DNA of 64,000 nt from Nannochloris sp. 'desiccata' (taxonomy: Eukaryota; Chlorophyta; Trebouxiophyceae; Chlorellales; Chlorellaceae), in the NCBI GenBank assembly GCA_019044685.2, contig JAGTXX020000006.1, forward strand, positions 2,623,501 to 2,687,500, read 5' to 3'. The notes under the pieces were generated by a model that worked only from the letters and a program-made list of their open reading frames with translations, did not search any database and was not told the origin of the DNA. Of the stretch, positions 23,267-33,080 are shown one piece after another (position 1 is the stretch's first letter; the number at the start of each line of letters is the position of its first letter). A program made the translations under genes and the position numbers.

Positions 23267-24102
23267 TGCCATCGTGAAATTCGTTTTTATACCCGGTTAG
23301 CGGGTTATTTACTTTTTTTTACAGGCCTCTTTTAATGCCTTTAGTTGACGTTCTGTCTGTCTTTTCTTCGCATGTCTCCACCCAACCTGACGCTTCTGAC
23401 ACGACTTTGATTGCTGTCCCCTATTTTTTACTCAAGTTACGTTTCTAATTTATTTATATATTAGTTTTTCTCTTTAGGTTTCACTTTTCTGTCTTGCCTC
23501 CCAAACATATGCATACACGATCTCTGTTCTGTCTTTTTTCTTGGCCTAAGCACTGCTTAAAGCAGCGCGGGCGCAGCCCCAACCTCTGTTATTCTTCATT
23601 TTTTCCCCTTGTCTCTAACATTCTCTATTTTTTTCTTAGCTCTTTCAATGTTTCTTCTTAATTGTCTTCAGGCATATAGTGCCTTCAAGTACATTGCCCA
23701 AGCCGATGCCCTTCATGCATTCGAAACCAACTAAACCTTTTTTTCAAGACTTTTTCCCCAAGATCAATAAAAGCCGTCGCCGTCGGTTGATCTTTTCAAT
23801 TTATTCGTTCTTTGACCATTTTGATGGGTTCATCTTTCATTTCGAAGAACTCCATATGTTTGTTCTGTTCCCTCATGCCAAATCCTCTCGTTTCATTTTC
23901 GGACTTTCTTAATTCCCCACAACTGTTTCCGGGTAAACACGCCTGACCATAAATTAAATTCGTGTGTCGACAAACAACAACACAATCAACCCCCCAAGTA
24001 ATTACGACCTGTAACTGCCCCAAAAAATCATTCTTACAACTTTATAAATAAAAAAATAGTTTAAAAGTACTTATATTTTTATATTTATTAATAACAAATT
24101 AT
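23267..24102. other. Long convergent 3' region between kinase and K+ channel
   Basis: This 836-bp stretch is the largest gap in the window. Its plus strand is strongly pyrimidine/T rich from about 23300 to 23680 and AT rich after 24040. Both neighbours end here. A plus-strand TTACA (24034-24038) gives the channel gene a TGTAA. Small open frames such as 23679-23912 lack codon character. I see no gene or structured RNA. Confidence 0.45.
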
Positions 24103-26280
24103 TTAAACAACAAATGTGACGTTGTTGTCTTCCTTTCTCAAAACCCCTGCTGCAGTCGACATCGACACTTCCTTTGATGATTCTACCTCTAAATACATAT
24201 TTACCTGGGTTTGATCTAATCTATTCTCTAGATCCTCACTCATACTAATATCCCCGTTCCGCTCTAAATCTATTTCACAGCCTACGTCACCAGCTGCGAT
24301 ACTAGAATGCAACTCCATCTCCAAAAGACGAGTCGCAGCAGCCTTGGCTGGTGATCTCTCATTTCTGGCAACCTCTTCTTCAACCAGTCCTGCTACTTTC
24401 TGCCACTCTAGCTTCTCTCTATCTCCTTTCTCCTTTGAAGATGAAGTTTTATTACGATGGAGAGCACTTTCTTGTCTCTCAACTTCATTTTGCTGTTGCT
24501 GTTGTTGTTTGAGAGTCTCCATCGTTGCCTTGAGATTGTCTACAGCAAGTGTTGCTCCTTCTATTCGTACATCGTACGCTTGCCGTAATAGCACCATACT
24601 TGGTATCTGTTGAGGAGACTTCCCGTTATTTTCCAACTGGGCCCGCGTCCTCTTTAGTTCCTCTACATAATGAATTAGTATGAGTTGTAAAACTTCAGGC
24701 GCTATGTCGATCAATTCTTGTTCAAGCATAGAAGCGTTAATTTTCCATAAGAAGCACCTGGTAGCTGTTACCGCAGTCGATTTGCAGGTACTACACGCTT
24801 CAGACCAGTTTCTAAACAACGACCCAGTTCCTAATACTGCAGGCGAAGAGATAGTGACTATTTTGGCAACTCCAGGGACATATAGACCGAGTTGGCCTTC
24901 CTCTAAAAAGTAAATATTCTCGCATTCGTCGCCACAAGAATACAGTTTTGAACTTGAAATCATTAATTCTGGCTCGGAAATAAGTGCTGTTATCTTCGCA
25001 ACAGCAGTTTGGGTGTCTGATGGCAGCGTGTCCCACACAGACTGCCCACCCACAAGAGCAATAATACCAGTTTTTTGTAGCTCGACAGCTACTTTAACCT
25101 TGAGCCAAAGAGGTAAAACTTTATAGAAATCGGTATCATGGCTTGCAGTTATTGTGGACATAGAAGCAGCGTAGCAATGTCTTCGTATTTCCCTTTGTAA
25201 ACTTTTTGGAAAGGAGAAACGCTGCATCCAACTTTCCATTTCTTGAAATTTAGTCCAATCTCCACCAGACATGCTATCTTCACTGCTTCTACTTTCCAGT
25301 AGTGCACTCACAGTGGATAAAACAAACCCAAAGAAGGCTACACCACAGAAGATGAATAATATTACAAGTCCAATCTCTGCAGTCGTCACTGCCACTATGT
25401 CCCCATAGCCTATAGTAGCCATCGTGACAAGAGAAAAATACGCAGATACAAGCCATCGTGTAGCATCATTACCATCAATTAAGTCAATCTCTGGTTTATT
25501 TATTGCTGCTGCAGCTACCCAGCTATTTTCTAGCCCCTGTGTGATGGCAATCCACCACCACATACAGGCGAGCAAGTTGATCGTTACCATTAATGAGAAG
25601 AAAGTATTGAATGCAAACATAGTGAGTGCGTTTACACGTGCTGCTATCCATTGCTGGAATATTCCACCAGTGTCGAATTTATTCATTCGTGCAATGAGTC
25701 GCACAACTCGACCGAGCCGGAGCAGTTTTAATAAAAGTATACTCCGCACTGCTGCACTGCTGCTTCTCTCTCCAGTTGATGCTGTGATGGCGATTTGACC
25801 GAAAAAGGGTAAACACGCTATAAAATCGATCCAAAAGGTCCCATTTCTCATGTAATTCTTAGCAACTTGAATGCCGTCGGTGATGGTGACAGAAGAAGAG
25901 TCCCAACGAACAATAAATCCTACGTGGAATTCAATTAATAGATCTAATATATAGACTACTGACCCTATAAAATCAAGGTACCAATAGGCGTTGACGGTAG
26001 ATAAATCGTTGAAGGCTAGAGAGAGTGGGACAACAAATGCGGTATACGAAAAGTCATTAAAAGTGGCTATGGAGCCCCAAATATTCGCAAAACTACTGCA
26101 TGGGTCTGCTATAGGTAGGAAGAAGACGGAGCGACGGGGTTTCCGACGAGCAATTGCCATATAATGACCAAATTTCCTTCCGTTTACTCGGAAAGACCAT
26201 GTTGGGATCACTGGTAATAAAGTTTTCTCCTTAGGAGGCTCCAGACTGACGTCATTAATGTCCTTCTTTGTAATTGGCAT
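24103..26280 (-). CDS. Voltage-gated K+ channel with cyclic-nucleotide-binding domain (CNG/EAG/plant Shaker type)
   Basis: Six-transmembrane channel of a single exon, 725 residues. S1-S3 lie within about residues 65-180. S4 carries spaced arginines (LRLGRVVRLIARM) and so should sense voltage. S5 is followed by a pore with the K+ selectivity filter TIGYGD, then S6. A C-linker and a CNBD-like fold (about residues 410-530, ending before APEVLQLILIHYVEEL) follow. The canonical cyclic-nucleotide phosphate-binding cassette is not clear, so ligand binding is uncertain. The tail is glutamine-rich and coiled-coil-like, without a recognisable ankyrin or KHA domain. The N-terminus (MPITKKDINDV) starts at the first in-frame ATG. 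Confidence 0.9.
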   Translation of the reverse strand: MPITKKDINDVSLEPPKEKTLLPVIPTWSFRVNGRKFGHYMAIARRKPRRSVFFLPIADPCSSFANIWGSIATFNDFSYTAFVVPLSLAFNDLSTVNAYWYLDFIGSVVYILDLLIEFHVGFIVRWDSSSVTITDGIQVAKNYMRNGTFWIDFIACLPFFGQIAITASTGERSSSAAVRSILLLKLLRLGRVVRLIARMNKFDTGGIFQQWIAARVNALTMFAFNTFFSLMVTINLLACMWWWIAITQGLENSWVAAAAINKPEIDLIDGNDATRWLVSAYFSLVTMATIGYGDIVAVTTAEIGLVILFIFCGVAFFGFVLSTVSALLESRSSEDSMSGGDWTKFQEMESWMQRFSFPKSLQREIRRHCYAASMSTITASHDTDFYKVLPLWLKVKVAVELQKTGIIALVGGQSVWDTLPSDTQTAVAKITALISEPELMISSSKLYSCGDECENIYFLEEGQLGLYVPGVAKIVTISSPAVLGTGSLFRNWSEACSTCKSTAVTATRCFLWKINASMLEQELIDIAPEVLQLILIHYVEELKRTRAQLENNGKSPQQIPSMVLLRQAYDVRIEGATLAVDNLKATMETLKQQQQQQNEVERQESALHRNKTSSSKEKGDREKLEWQKVAGLVEEEVARNERSPAKAAATRLLEMELHSSIAAGDVGCEIDLERNGDISMSEDLENRLDQTQVNMYLEVESSKEVSMSTAAGVLRKEDNNVTFVV

Positions 26281-26581
26281 TTTGGTGGGCTTGTAGCTGA
26301 GGATTGACCCGAAATATATGGGCTACACTGTTGTTAAAAAGATTTTATCAAGACATTTTAATTCAAAATAAATACTCAGTATTTCCCCCGGCAAGCTTGC
26401 CTTACAGAACGGAGTTTTAAAAATATTTTTCTTAATTTATGTTTGGGGTCAAATCTCGACGGAACGAAACTCTTTTAGCAAAAATTTAGTATATAGGATA
26501 ATTCGCCTTCTTTTTAACAGTTAAACTTCAAATTTTCGCCTATCGACACCAATTGACATTTTTCCATGTTAATCCAAAATC
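26281..26581. promoter_or_regulatory. Divergent intergenic region, K+ channel / GST
   Basis: 301 bp, AT rich, between two divergent starts. Nothing else was recognised. Confidence 0.4.
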
Positions 26582-27603
26582 ATGCACTCTTGGAGAACGC
26601 ATCATCAGGCACTTGTTCTGCCATTGCGCAGAACTACGAAGGAATCAATAATGTCTGCCAACGGCATTGCTAATAGTCAAATAAAGCTTAAGAATTTTAC
26701 ACTGCAAGATGCAGGACCGTCTCCCGTCGTACAAAATGGAAAATTGATTCTGTACACACACTGTTTGTGCCCCTATGCGGAGCGAGCTTGGCTCGCTTTA
26801 CTAGAAAAGGTGAACGATACCACCCACCGACAACTAAGCGAGTCGCTTAGTTATGAATTGAAAAACCCTCACTGAACGTTTATTTCCCTAGCCTACTACA
26901 GGAAGTCCCATTCCATCTTGTTCACATTGATCTTAGCTCGAAACCGTCTTGGTATCGCTCCATCAACCCTCGGGGCTTGGTTCCTGCTGTGGCTGACATT
27001 GACGGAACCATCCACGTAGAGTCTCTAGATATCTGCCGCTGGGTAGATACCGAGCTTGCTATAGGTAGAGATACTATTGGTACCTCAGACCCTTCGTTAT
27101 CTCCACCAGACGCAGCAGGCAAAGCATGTATGAATAAAATCATCTCAGCTGGTTCTGCCCTCTCGGAGGCAGGTCTTTCATTCTTATCTGGTAGAAATGG
27201 GCGGTACTGGGGTATAGGCAGCGGGCACACAGATTCGCAACGTGCAGAGTTTGAATCTGCACTTAAAAAGGCGATCGTAGACCCTATTCAATCTAGTAAT
27301 GGAGGGCCTTTCTTAATGGGAGAACAACTCACTCTGGCAGATATTGCCGTGTTTCCATTTGTAAAACGTTATCAAGTGGCTTGTAGAGAATTTTGCAGTG
27401 GGTATGATGTCTCTAGTGTGTTACATGGTGTAGTAGGGAAATGGTTGGATGCCATGGGACAGCGTTCTGCTGTTCAGATAACAAGCGCAAGTGATGAGTT
27501 GCTCTTAAAAGCCTACAAAAAGCATTCCAGTTTAGATTTTTTCGATTATGACAGCTATTCAGCTACAGAGTTGCATCCACAAAATGAAGTGTATAGAATA
27601 TGA
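26582..27603 (+). CDS. Lambda/omega-like glutathione S-transferase
   Basis: Two exons (26582-26809 and 26902-27603) join in phase 0 to 309 residues. The N-terminal thioredoxin fold has a cysteine active site in CLCPYAERAW, matching the CPFAQR/CPYAQR motif of lambda, omega and DHAR classes. These reduce or deglutathionylate disulfides rather than performing classic conjugation. Further marks are the cis-Pro region RGLVPAV, the glutathione gamma-Glu contact VESLDICRW and the C-terminal helical domain with LMGEQLTLADIAVFPFVKRY. Two in-frame ATGs exist (26582 and 26651). The longer form adds a basic, Ser/Thr-containing N-terminus that could be an organelle presequence. The gene is convergent with Spartan. 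Confidence 0.88.
26832..26852. repeat. Perfect 10-bp inverted repeat in the GST intron
   Basis: AACTAAGCGA and TCGCTTAGTT flank a single base, forming a potential hairpin about 20 nt into the 92-nt intron. A second, weaker inverted pair (AGCGAGC and GCTCGCT) lies at 26781-26797 in exon 1. Confidence 0.85.
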
Positions 27604-27746
27604 AAGAAGAGAAAGTTTTTTATTGTATGCAGAAAGAGAAGAATTAAAAAGAACTTGTGGAGAAACAAAATTAAAAAAGAATGGATGAAATTTTGGAAAC
27701 AAGCTACGACATGGATACTTTATTATTCACTTGTCCTTTTTGAGTG

Positions 27747-28967
27747 CTATGAACATGAACTAAGAGCTAAGCAGTCATCTAGATGGGTATTTAAAGCAGC
27801 GTTCTCATTAGCTGGGAACTGTGCGCCACATATAGGGCAAATAATGGGGTTTGCTGCCGTTGCTACTGGCGATGATGGCTGAGGCGTCGGCAATGGGTGC
27901 GAAGGTGGAGCAGCAGAAGAAAGGCTGGGAACGTCCTCTTCGACAAGATTAATAAGCTCAATTTGGTGTTTCTGAGGATACAGTGTCGGATTAGAGGCAT
28001 TCGTCGCTTGTTGCCCAGATCTACGCAGTGCTGCTGCTTCGTACAGTGCCCTTCTTTCTTGAGCTGACACAGGCGGTTGCAATTTTTCATGGTTTCCTTG
28101 TTGTAGCACAGCATTAAGAGCAGGGAGAGTGGCATTACCATTTCCGTTAGTAGAAGAAGGAGGTTTGAGCCAGCCTGTAATTGCTCGTTGGCCAGGAAAT
28201 GCGCTACCAATACCAATACCACCGGTACCACCCCCACCCCCACCGGTACCGCCACAAGCTTGTCCGTCTATCTTCTTTCTTTTCTTATTATTATTCTGTG
28301 CATAGCCTTCAGGCTCTTTAATTTTAATATACTCTCCTCCACAATGTCGTAAATGCATGTGCCATTTACATCGAGTATCTCTACATTCTTGGCCGCCTCC
28401 TGGTTTTATATTTAACCGGCAATCAGCTTCTTGAGGTCGTCTATTCGTTGCTCTCTTCACCTCTACCCCACACCTTTCGCATTTCCAATGATGCTGCCTA
28501 TAATACTCAACTTCATTGAACATAGTATGGTATACAGTGATATTGTACCCACTGCTTGGTCGGAAAATATCAGACACTGTAGAAGAATTTATTCCATTCA
28601 TAAACTTTTGAAATGGAGCGCCATGTCCTGAGGGGTCAGGGTCTTGAATTTGATTCACCATACAGTAGGCGTGGATCATTTCGTGTAGAAGGACCATTTT
28701 GAGGTCTCGGGAAGGGCGTAGAATCAGTAACGGTTGTGAGAGTTTTATAATCGCACCTCCCGGCATGCGTTGACATGTGCCGCCACACGACGTCATCCTT
28801 TTGCTGCTCCATTCGACGGAGACGACGTCAAGTCGGCCTTCTCCGAAATAAAGATCGCGGTAGTAGATGAATAACTCAAATATGTCTGGGTGAGGGTCGT
28901 TGACATCGACATCAATGTCGTTGTCGTTAGCAAAGGGGTCTTGAAAATTGCCGTTCAGTGCAGCCAT
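27747..28967 (-). CDS. SPRTN: SprT-like metalloprotease Spartan (DNA-protein crosslink repair)
   Basis: Replication-coupled protease that degrades proteins crosslinked to DNA. It is a single exon of 406 residues. The SprT domain (about 25-215) opens with DIFELFIYYRDLYFG and has the zinc site HEMIHAY (H95, E96, H99) with H115 in SGHG. A zinc ribbon uses CERCG and cysteines to about C209. A Lys-rich nuclear-type stretch is near 228-233. The segment FPGQRAITGWL (257-267) contains a PIP-like Q-x-x-I-x-x-W-L element and resembles the position of the SHP/PIP motifs that recruit p97 and PCNA. The C-terminus has a UBZ4 finger (ICPICGAQF...HLDDC). The full Spartan plan is therefore present. The linker is Gly- and Asn-rich. 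Confidence 0.93.
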   Translation of the reverse strand: MAALNGNFQDPFANDNDIDVDVNDPHPDIFELFIYYRDLYFGEGRLDVVSVEWSSKRMTSCGGTCQRMPGGAIIKLSQPLLILRPSRDLKMVLLHEMIHAYCMVNQIQDPDPSGHGAPFQKFMNGINSSTVSDIFRPSSGYNITVYHTMFNEVEYYRQHHWKCERCGVEVKRATNRRPQEADCRLNIKPGGGQECRDTRCKWHMHLRHCGGEYIKIKEPEGYAQNNNKKRKKIDGQACGGTGGGGGGTGGIGIGSAFPGQRAITGWLKPPSSTNGNGNATLPALNAVLQQGNHEKLQPPVSAQERRALYEAAALRRSGQQATNASNPTLYPQKHQIELINLVEEDVPSLSSAAPPSHPLPTPQPSSPVATAANPIICPICGAQFPANENAALNTHLDDCLALSSCS

Positions 28968-29534
28968 GGCAATGTTCTTCAGGAGACAGATTTCATAACG
29001 ATAACGTCTTGGCTATACCTCTGAGAAAATTGAAATTGAAGTAAGATTGAATGTCGATAGGTTTGCTTTTACTTGGCAGTTCTTCTGGAAGGAGAGCTCA
29101 GTTGTTCTGCAACCAATGTGATCTGAGAATGAGCCTCGAAGAAGCTTTCAACCTAATTCAGAGCCTTCTGCTGGGCTCTTAAATAATAATAAATTATTCA
29201 AATGTGCATGCCGCAGCAAAAGTGGCAAATATTAGGCTGAGCTCTGACGAAATTTAACTTCAGGCTTTTGGATGGCAACAAACTTTATGTGGCGCTGCTA
29301 TTTTATCTGTAGCATTATCAGAGCTATTAGGTGTACATATTACTTTTGTCAATTATTTTAGAATTAATCAACGCACACGCTGCCTACTGGGAATCGACTT
29401 TTTCACTTTTGAAGTTAGTGATGTAAATTCACCAATTATTTAATTTTTCTCTTTCTCTCTCTCAAACTCCTTTCACTTAAACAGCACATAAAACACACAC
29501 AACTAGCATCGTTAACATTGCCTACGGTATTACG
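28968..29534. promoter_or_regulatory. Divergent intergenic region, Spartan / UNC50
   Basis: 567 bp between two divergent starts, with a CT-rich tract at about 29447-29463. No gene, tRNA or snoRNA was recognised. Confidence 0.4.
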
Positions 29535-30596
29535 ATGCTCCCTGTCACGCTCATTCAAAAACGCAATAACGATGAACTCGCTCTCTACTTCCGTCGCCTC
29601 ACAAAACCGAAACAAATGGATTGGCAGTATGTAATCATTTACCAAACCATCTCATCAACCGGATTCTATAATGCTAAATTTTCTCAATCAAGTTACTATC
29701 TCTCTATCTCTATGTAGGTATACTCTTTGGACGATGCTTCAACTATTGATATCCCCAAAAACCGTTTACCGACAAACAACATACCATAGGCAGACAAAGG
29801 GAGGATGGGCGCGAGATGATCCTGCATTTGTGGTGCTCTCTTGCGGAGGGGTAGCAATTCTCTCGTCCATTTACAGCCTAATGTACGCACAAATTGATAT
29901 ATTTTGTTGTCTGTCATCTTTTTGTTGCCGCAATCTCGGGAAAGAAAAACGGAAGGTAGATTACTAGATCCTTTTAGTGAGGCGTTCTTTTATTCTATGT
30001 GCAGATTTAACGAATCGATCTCAACTTCATTTTACTTTACGACATCATGTGTGTTTATTTATTACTTAGCTTGTGGATTTGTACTCGCCACAATAACGTG
30101 GAATGTTGCTAATAAGCTGCTGCATAGTCGATCACCGGGATATCATCCCAACAGCGAGCACACTGATACTGTTGATTGGCCATTCTGTTTTGATGTTCAT
30201 TGTAATGCTATGGTGCCTTTAGTAGCACTATTAGGAGGCATGTTACTATGATTGTTTTTATGTTGAAATAGACTCAATTAAAACGCAACGTATCTTTTCT
30301 TTCCAATCTCAATTTTCTTTCTTTTTCCTCTCGATCGTGTAGGTGTTCAACTCATGCTGTGCCCTATTTTACTCTCAAAGTCTAGACTATCAGCTGCCCT
30401 ATCATGTCTACTGTATGCAGCTGGCCTAACACAATATTGCTATGTGACGTTTCTAGGGTTTGCGCAGAGGAATGTCGACACACCAGAAACTTTTTTGTAT
30501 CCGTTGGCGGTTGTGGCGGTGACGGCACCCGTGGCTCTGCTAGGAGGGTTTAACCCAACCAAGCACATGCTCCATTTGTTCTTTGGGTATACTTAG
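29535..30596 (+). CDS. UNC50: UNC-50 homologue, Golgi/inner nuclear membrane RNA-binding membrane protein
   Basis: Four exons (29535-29626, 29718-29882, 30005-30237, 30343-30596) join in frame to 247 residues, the usual UNC-50 size. The signature segments are FRRLTKPKQMDWQ, ISPKTVYRQTTYHRQTKGGWARDDPAF, VDWPFCFDVHCNAMVPL and YCYVTFLGF. About five hydrophobic segments are seen. UNC-50/Gmh1 acts in Golgi trafficking of membrane proteins and Arf-GEF biology. Intron 3 must use a GC donor (GGAG, then GCATGT): no GT donor keeps the frame, and the GC donor restores LLGGVQLMLCPIL as in the family. The exon 2 end (CTAAT, then GTACGC) is chosen from alignment to the family and is the least certain junction. 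TGTAA lies about 20 nt past the stop. Confidence 0.88.
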
Positions 30597-31029
30597 GATA
30601 TTTATGATCAAGAATGTAAAGATGATGAAAAAAAGGCAATAGAAAGTTGAGCTAGGAAGATGAGGAAGGGGAAGGGTGGGTGCAAGCAGCAGCAACCGGG
30701 CGGCGTGCTGTGCTGGGAATTCTTTGCAGCCAGGGATATGATAAAATAATCAGCAAACTAATCAGCTCCAATTATTAGTAATTACGCAAATTGCGTTCTT
30801 AAGCTCCTTCCATTGCCATTTGCACGCCCACAGCAGTAGCTTCAAGCTTTCTGTTTTTATCTAATCTTTTGCATGTTAATTGGTAAAGTGCTCGCTTTAG
30901 ACGAGAGTTGTAGCAGCCACGAGGCTTTGGAAATTAGTTTACTCACATGCATTGCGTGTATAGCCACAATAAAGCTACAAAGTAATTTTATAGAAGCAGA
31001 ACTTGAGCCACAAGAAAATCACAGCAAAC
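30597..31029. other. Intergenic UNC50 to eIF5
   Basis: UNC50 3' flank and eIF5 promoter region on the same strand. There is a G/A-rich patch at about 30655-30690 and a small open frame (from 30873) that would be at most an upstream ORF. Nothing else was recognised. Confidence 0.4.
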
Positions 31030-32654
31030 ATGTCTATGCTCAACATTGGCGGTGAGAACGCTGGAGATGCGTTCTACCGCTATAAGATGCCCAAGTTGGT
31101 GGCAAGGGTAAGTCGAGTTTGGGCTGTTCCTATCACACATTGTACTTGGAAATGATAAATCACACTTTGTCTTTACTTATTCTCCGAAATTTGCAGATTG
31201 AGGGCCGTGGTAACGGTATCAAGACAAACATTGTCAACAATGTTGATATTGCCAAAGCATTGGAACGTCCTACTGAGTGTAAGTCTTCCCTGTAATATTG
31301 CATTTGTCGTTTCCGTCAATGATCACTTTATTTATTTTTCTTTGTTTCATTTCATACACCGAAAACCGCATATTACCTTGCCTCTATCTTCTTTCCTCCT
31401 ACAGATGTTCTCAAGTACTTTGGTCTTGAGCTTGGAGCCCAAACCAAGTTTGATAAGAAATCAGGCACTTGCATCGTCAATGGTGCTCACGATGCTTCCA
31501 AACTTTCTGAAATTCTGGAAACGTTTATCAAAAAATTTGTGCAGTGCTACTCCTGCGGCAATCCTGAAACTGTCGTTAAGATCAAAAGAGAAAATATCCT
31601 GCTGAAATGCAAGGCGTGTGGTTTTGTTTCTGAAGTCGACCCCCGTCTTCGCCTCTGCTCTTTCATTGTGAAAAACCCACCTGAAAATAAGCTTAGCAAA
31701 GCCGAAAAGAAAGTGAAAAAGGCTGAAAAGGAGCGCATGAAAGATCTTATAGATAGCAGCGTAGATGCAGCACCTGGTTCTGGCGAAAAGAAGGAGAAGA
31801 AAGACAAAAAGGATAAGAAAAAGAAGGATAAAAAGAAGAAAAAGGGTGAAGACGGTGCCGAAGAGGAGAATGGGGCTGATGACGATGGCGAGGAGAACGA
31901 CGACGAAGAGGAAGACGAGGACGAAGAGGACGAAGATGATGTTGTCTGGATGACTGATACCAGCGAAGAAGCCATGAAAAAACGTGCAGCTGAACAGTTG
32001 TCCAAAGCAACTGCCGCTTTGGTGACTCAAGGAAATGTTGAAGCAGAACGCGAAGCAGCAAAGAAACGCGAGGAGAAACGCCTTGCCGAAGAAGAAGCGG
32101 CAGCAAAGGCGAAAGCTGAGGAAGAAGCGAGGTTAGCTGCTGAAGCAGCTGCTCTAAAAATATCAGATCCTGCAGCAGCATTGAGAGGGCTCCTTGAAAA
32201 TGGCGCCACACCGGAAGAAGTTGAGTCTGAAATTAAGTCGTTAGAAGGAGGTCCCGCTGTACGCATGAAGGTATTGTACACGGCATTGTTCGGTACTGGA
32301 CCTGAAAGTGAACGCATTTCCTCAATTGTAGAGAAGAAGGGAGCGTATTTGGCTCCTCATGCTGCAGACCCTGCCGGCCAGTTGGCACAGCTTGTTGCCA
32401 TGGAGCACTTACTTGGTGTCACTCTTGAGGGCCGTTCTCGTGAAGCTCCGTTGGTGTTAAAAGCGTTGTATGATGCTGATCTTGCTGACGAAGATCTTAT
32501 TGTTGCGTGGTATAATAAGGTCGATGCTGGAGCGGTGCTTGGTGTGCCAGAGGATGCAGCCAAGGCAGTGAGAGCTGCGTCAAAGCCATTTGTAGAGTGG
32601 CTGGAAGAAGAAAGTGATGATGATTCCGAAGAGGATTCTGAAGAGGAGGATTAG
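31030..32654 (+). CDS. Translation initiation factor eIF5 (eIF2 GTPase-activating protein)
   Basis: GTPase-activating protein for eIF2-GTP at start-codon selection. Three exons (31030-31107, 31197-31278, 31405-32654) join in frame to 469 residues. The N-terminus DAFYRYKMPKLVAR contains the catalytic arginine finger (R17), followed by IEGRGNGIKTNIVNNVDIAKALERP and a zinc ribbon (CYSCG and CKACG). The linker is expanded with long Lys-rich then Glu/Asp-rich runs. The C-terminal W2 HEAT domain ends with acidic-aromatic boxes (FVEWLEEESDDDSEEDSEEED) that bind eIF2-beta and eIF1/eIF3. The start at 31030 matches the family N-terminus. A second ATG follows two codons later. Confidence 0.96.
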
Positions 32655-33080
32655 AATTTTCCTTTAAAAGTGCACTGCACAAAAGAAGGAGGGGGTTTTT
32701 CTCCGTCCCATCCTTCTTGGGTTGTTTTCAACTCCTAAAATAGCAGTACTAAAATAAATTTTGCACTTATTTCTTTGATGTTTTGCTTTAACTTTACGCT
32801 GTAAGTACGCCTAGTTAATTTCAAATTCAGTCTACAGCAAGAGACTGAAGGATTTCAGATAGGAACAGGCAGTTCAACTTCAAGTAAGTACCAACTTGGC
32901 AACCTCGAAAAGAATATTGTTGAGCTTTTCAAAGTTTGAGCAAGCGAGACAGGGGAAAAAACAATAGTCATAATTTATAAACCATAGCTCCAAATGGATT
33001 AAACCAGCTTCCTGCTGGGCTTGCAATTTCCGGGCTTTTTGATCACTTGAAATTTGAAATTTCTCAAGAAATAAATCAAG
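32655..33080. other. Intergenic eIF5 to VMP1
   Basis: eIF5 3' flank (TGTAA at about 32801-32805) and VMP1 5' flank, AT rich. No gene was recognised. Confidence 0.4.

Noticed and set aside
23679..23912. Small ORF in the 836-bp gap
   Set aside because: Composition follows the pyrimidine-rich flank; no homology or splice context.
31461..32317. Antisense ORFs opposite eIF5 (Ser-, Phe- and Leu-rich)
   Set aside because: They mirror the Lys/Glu-rich coding repeats of eIF5 and have no independent support.
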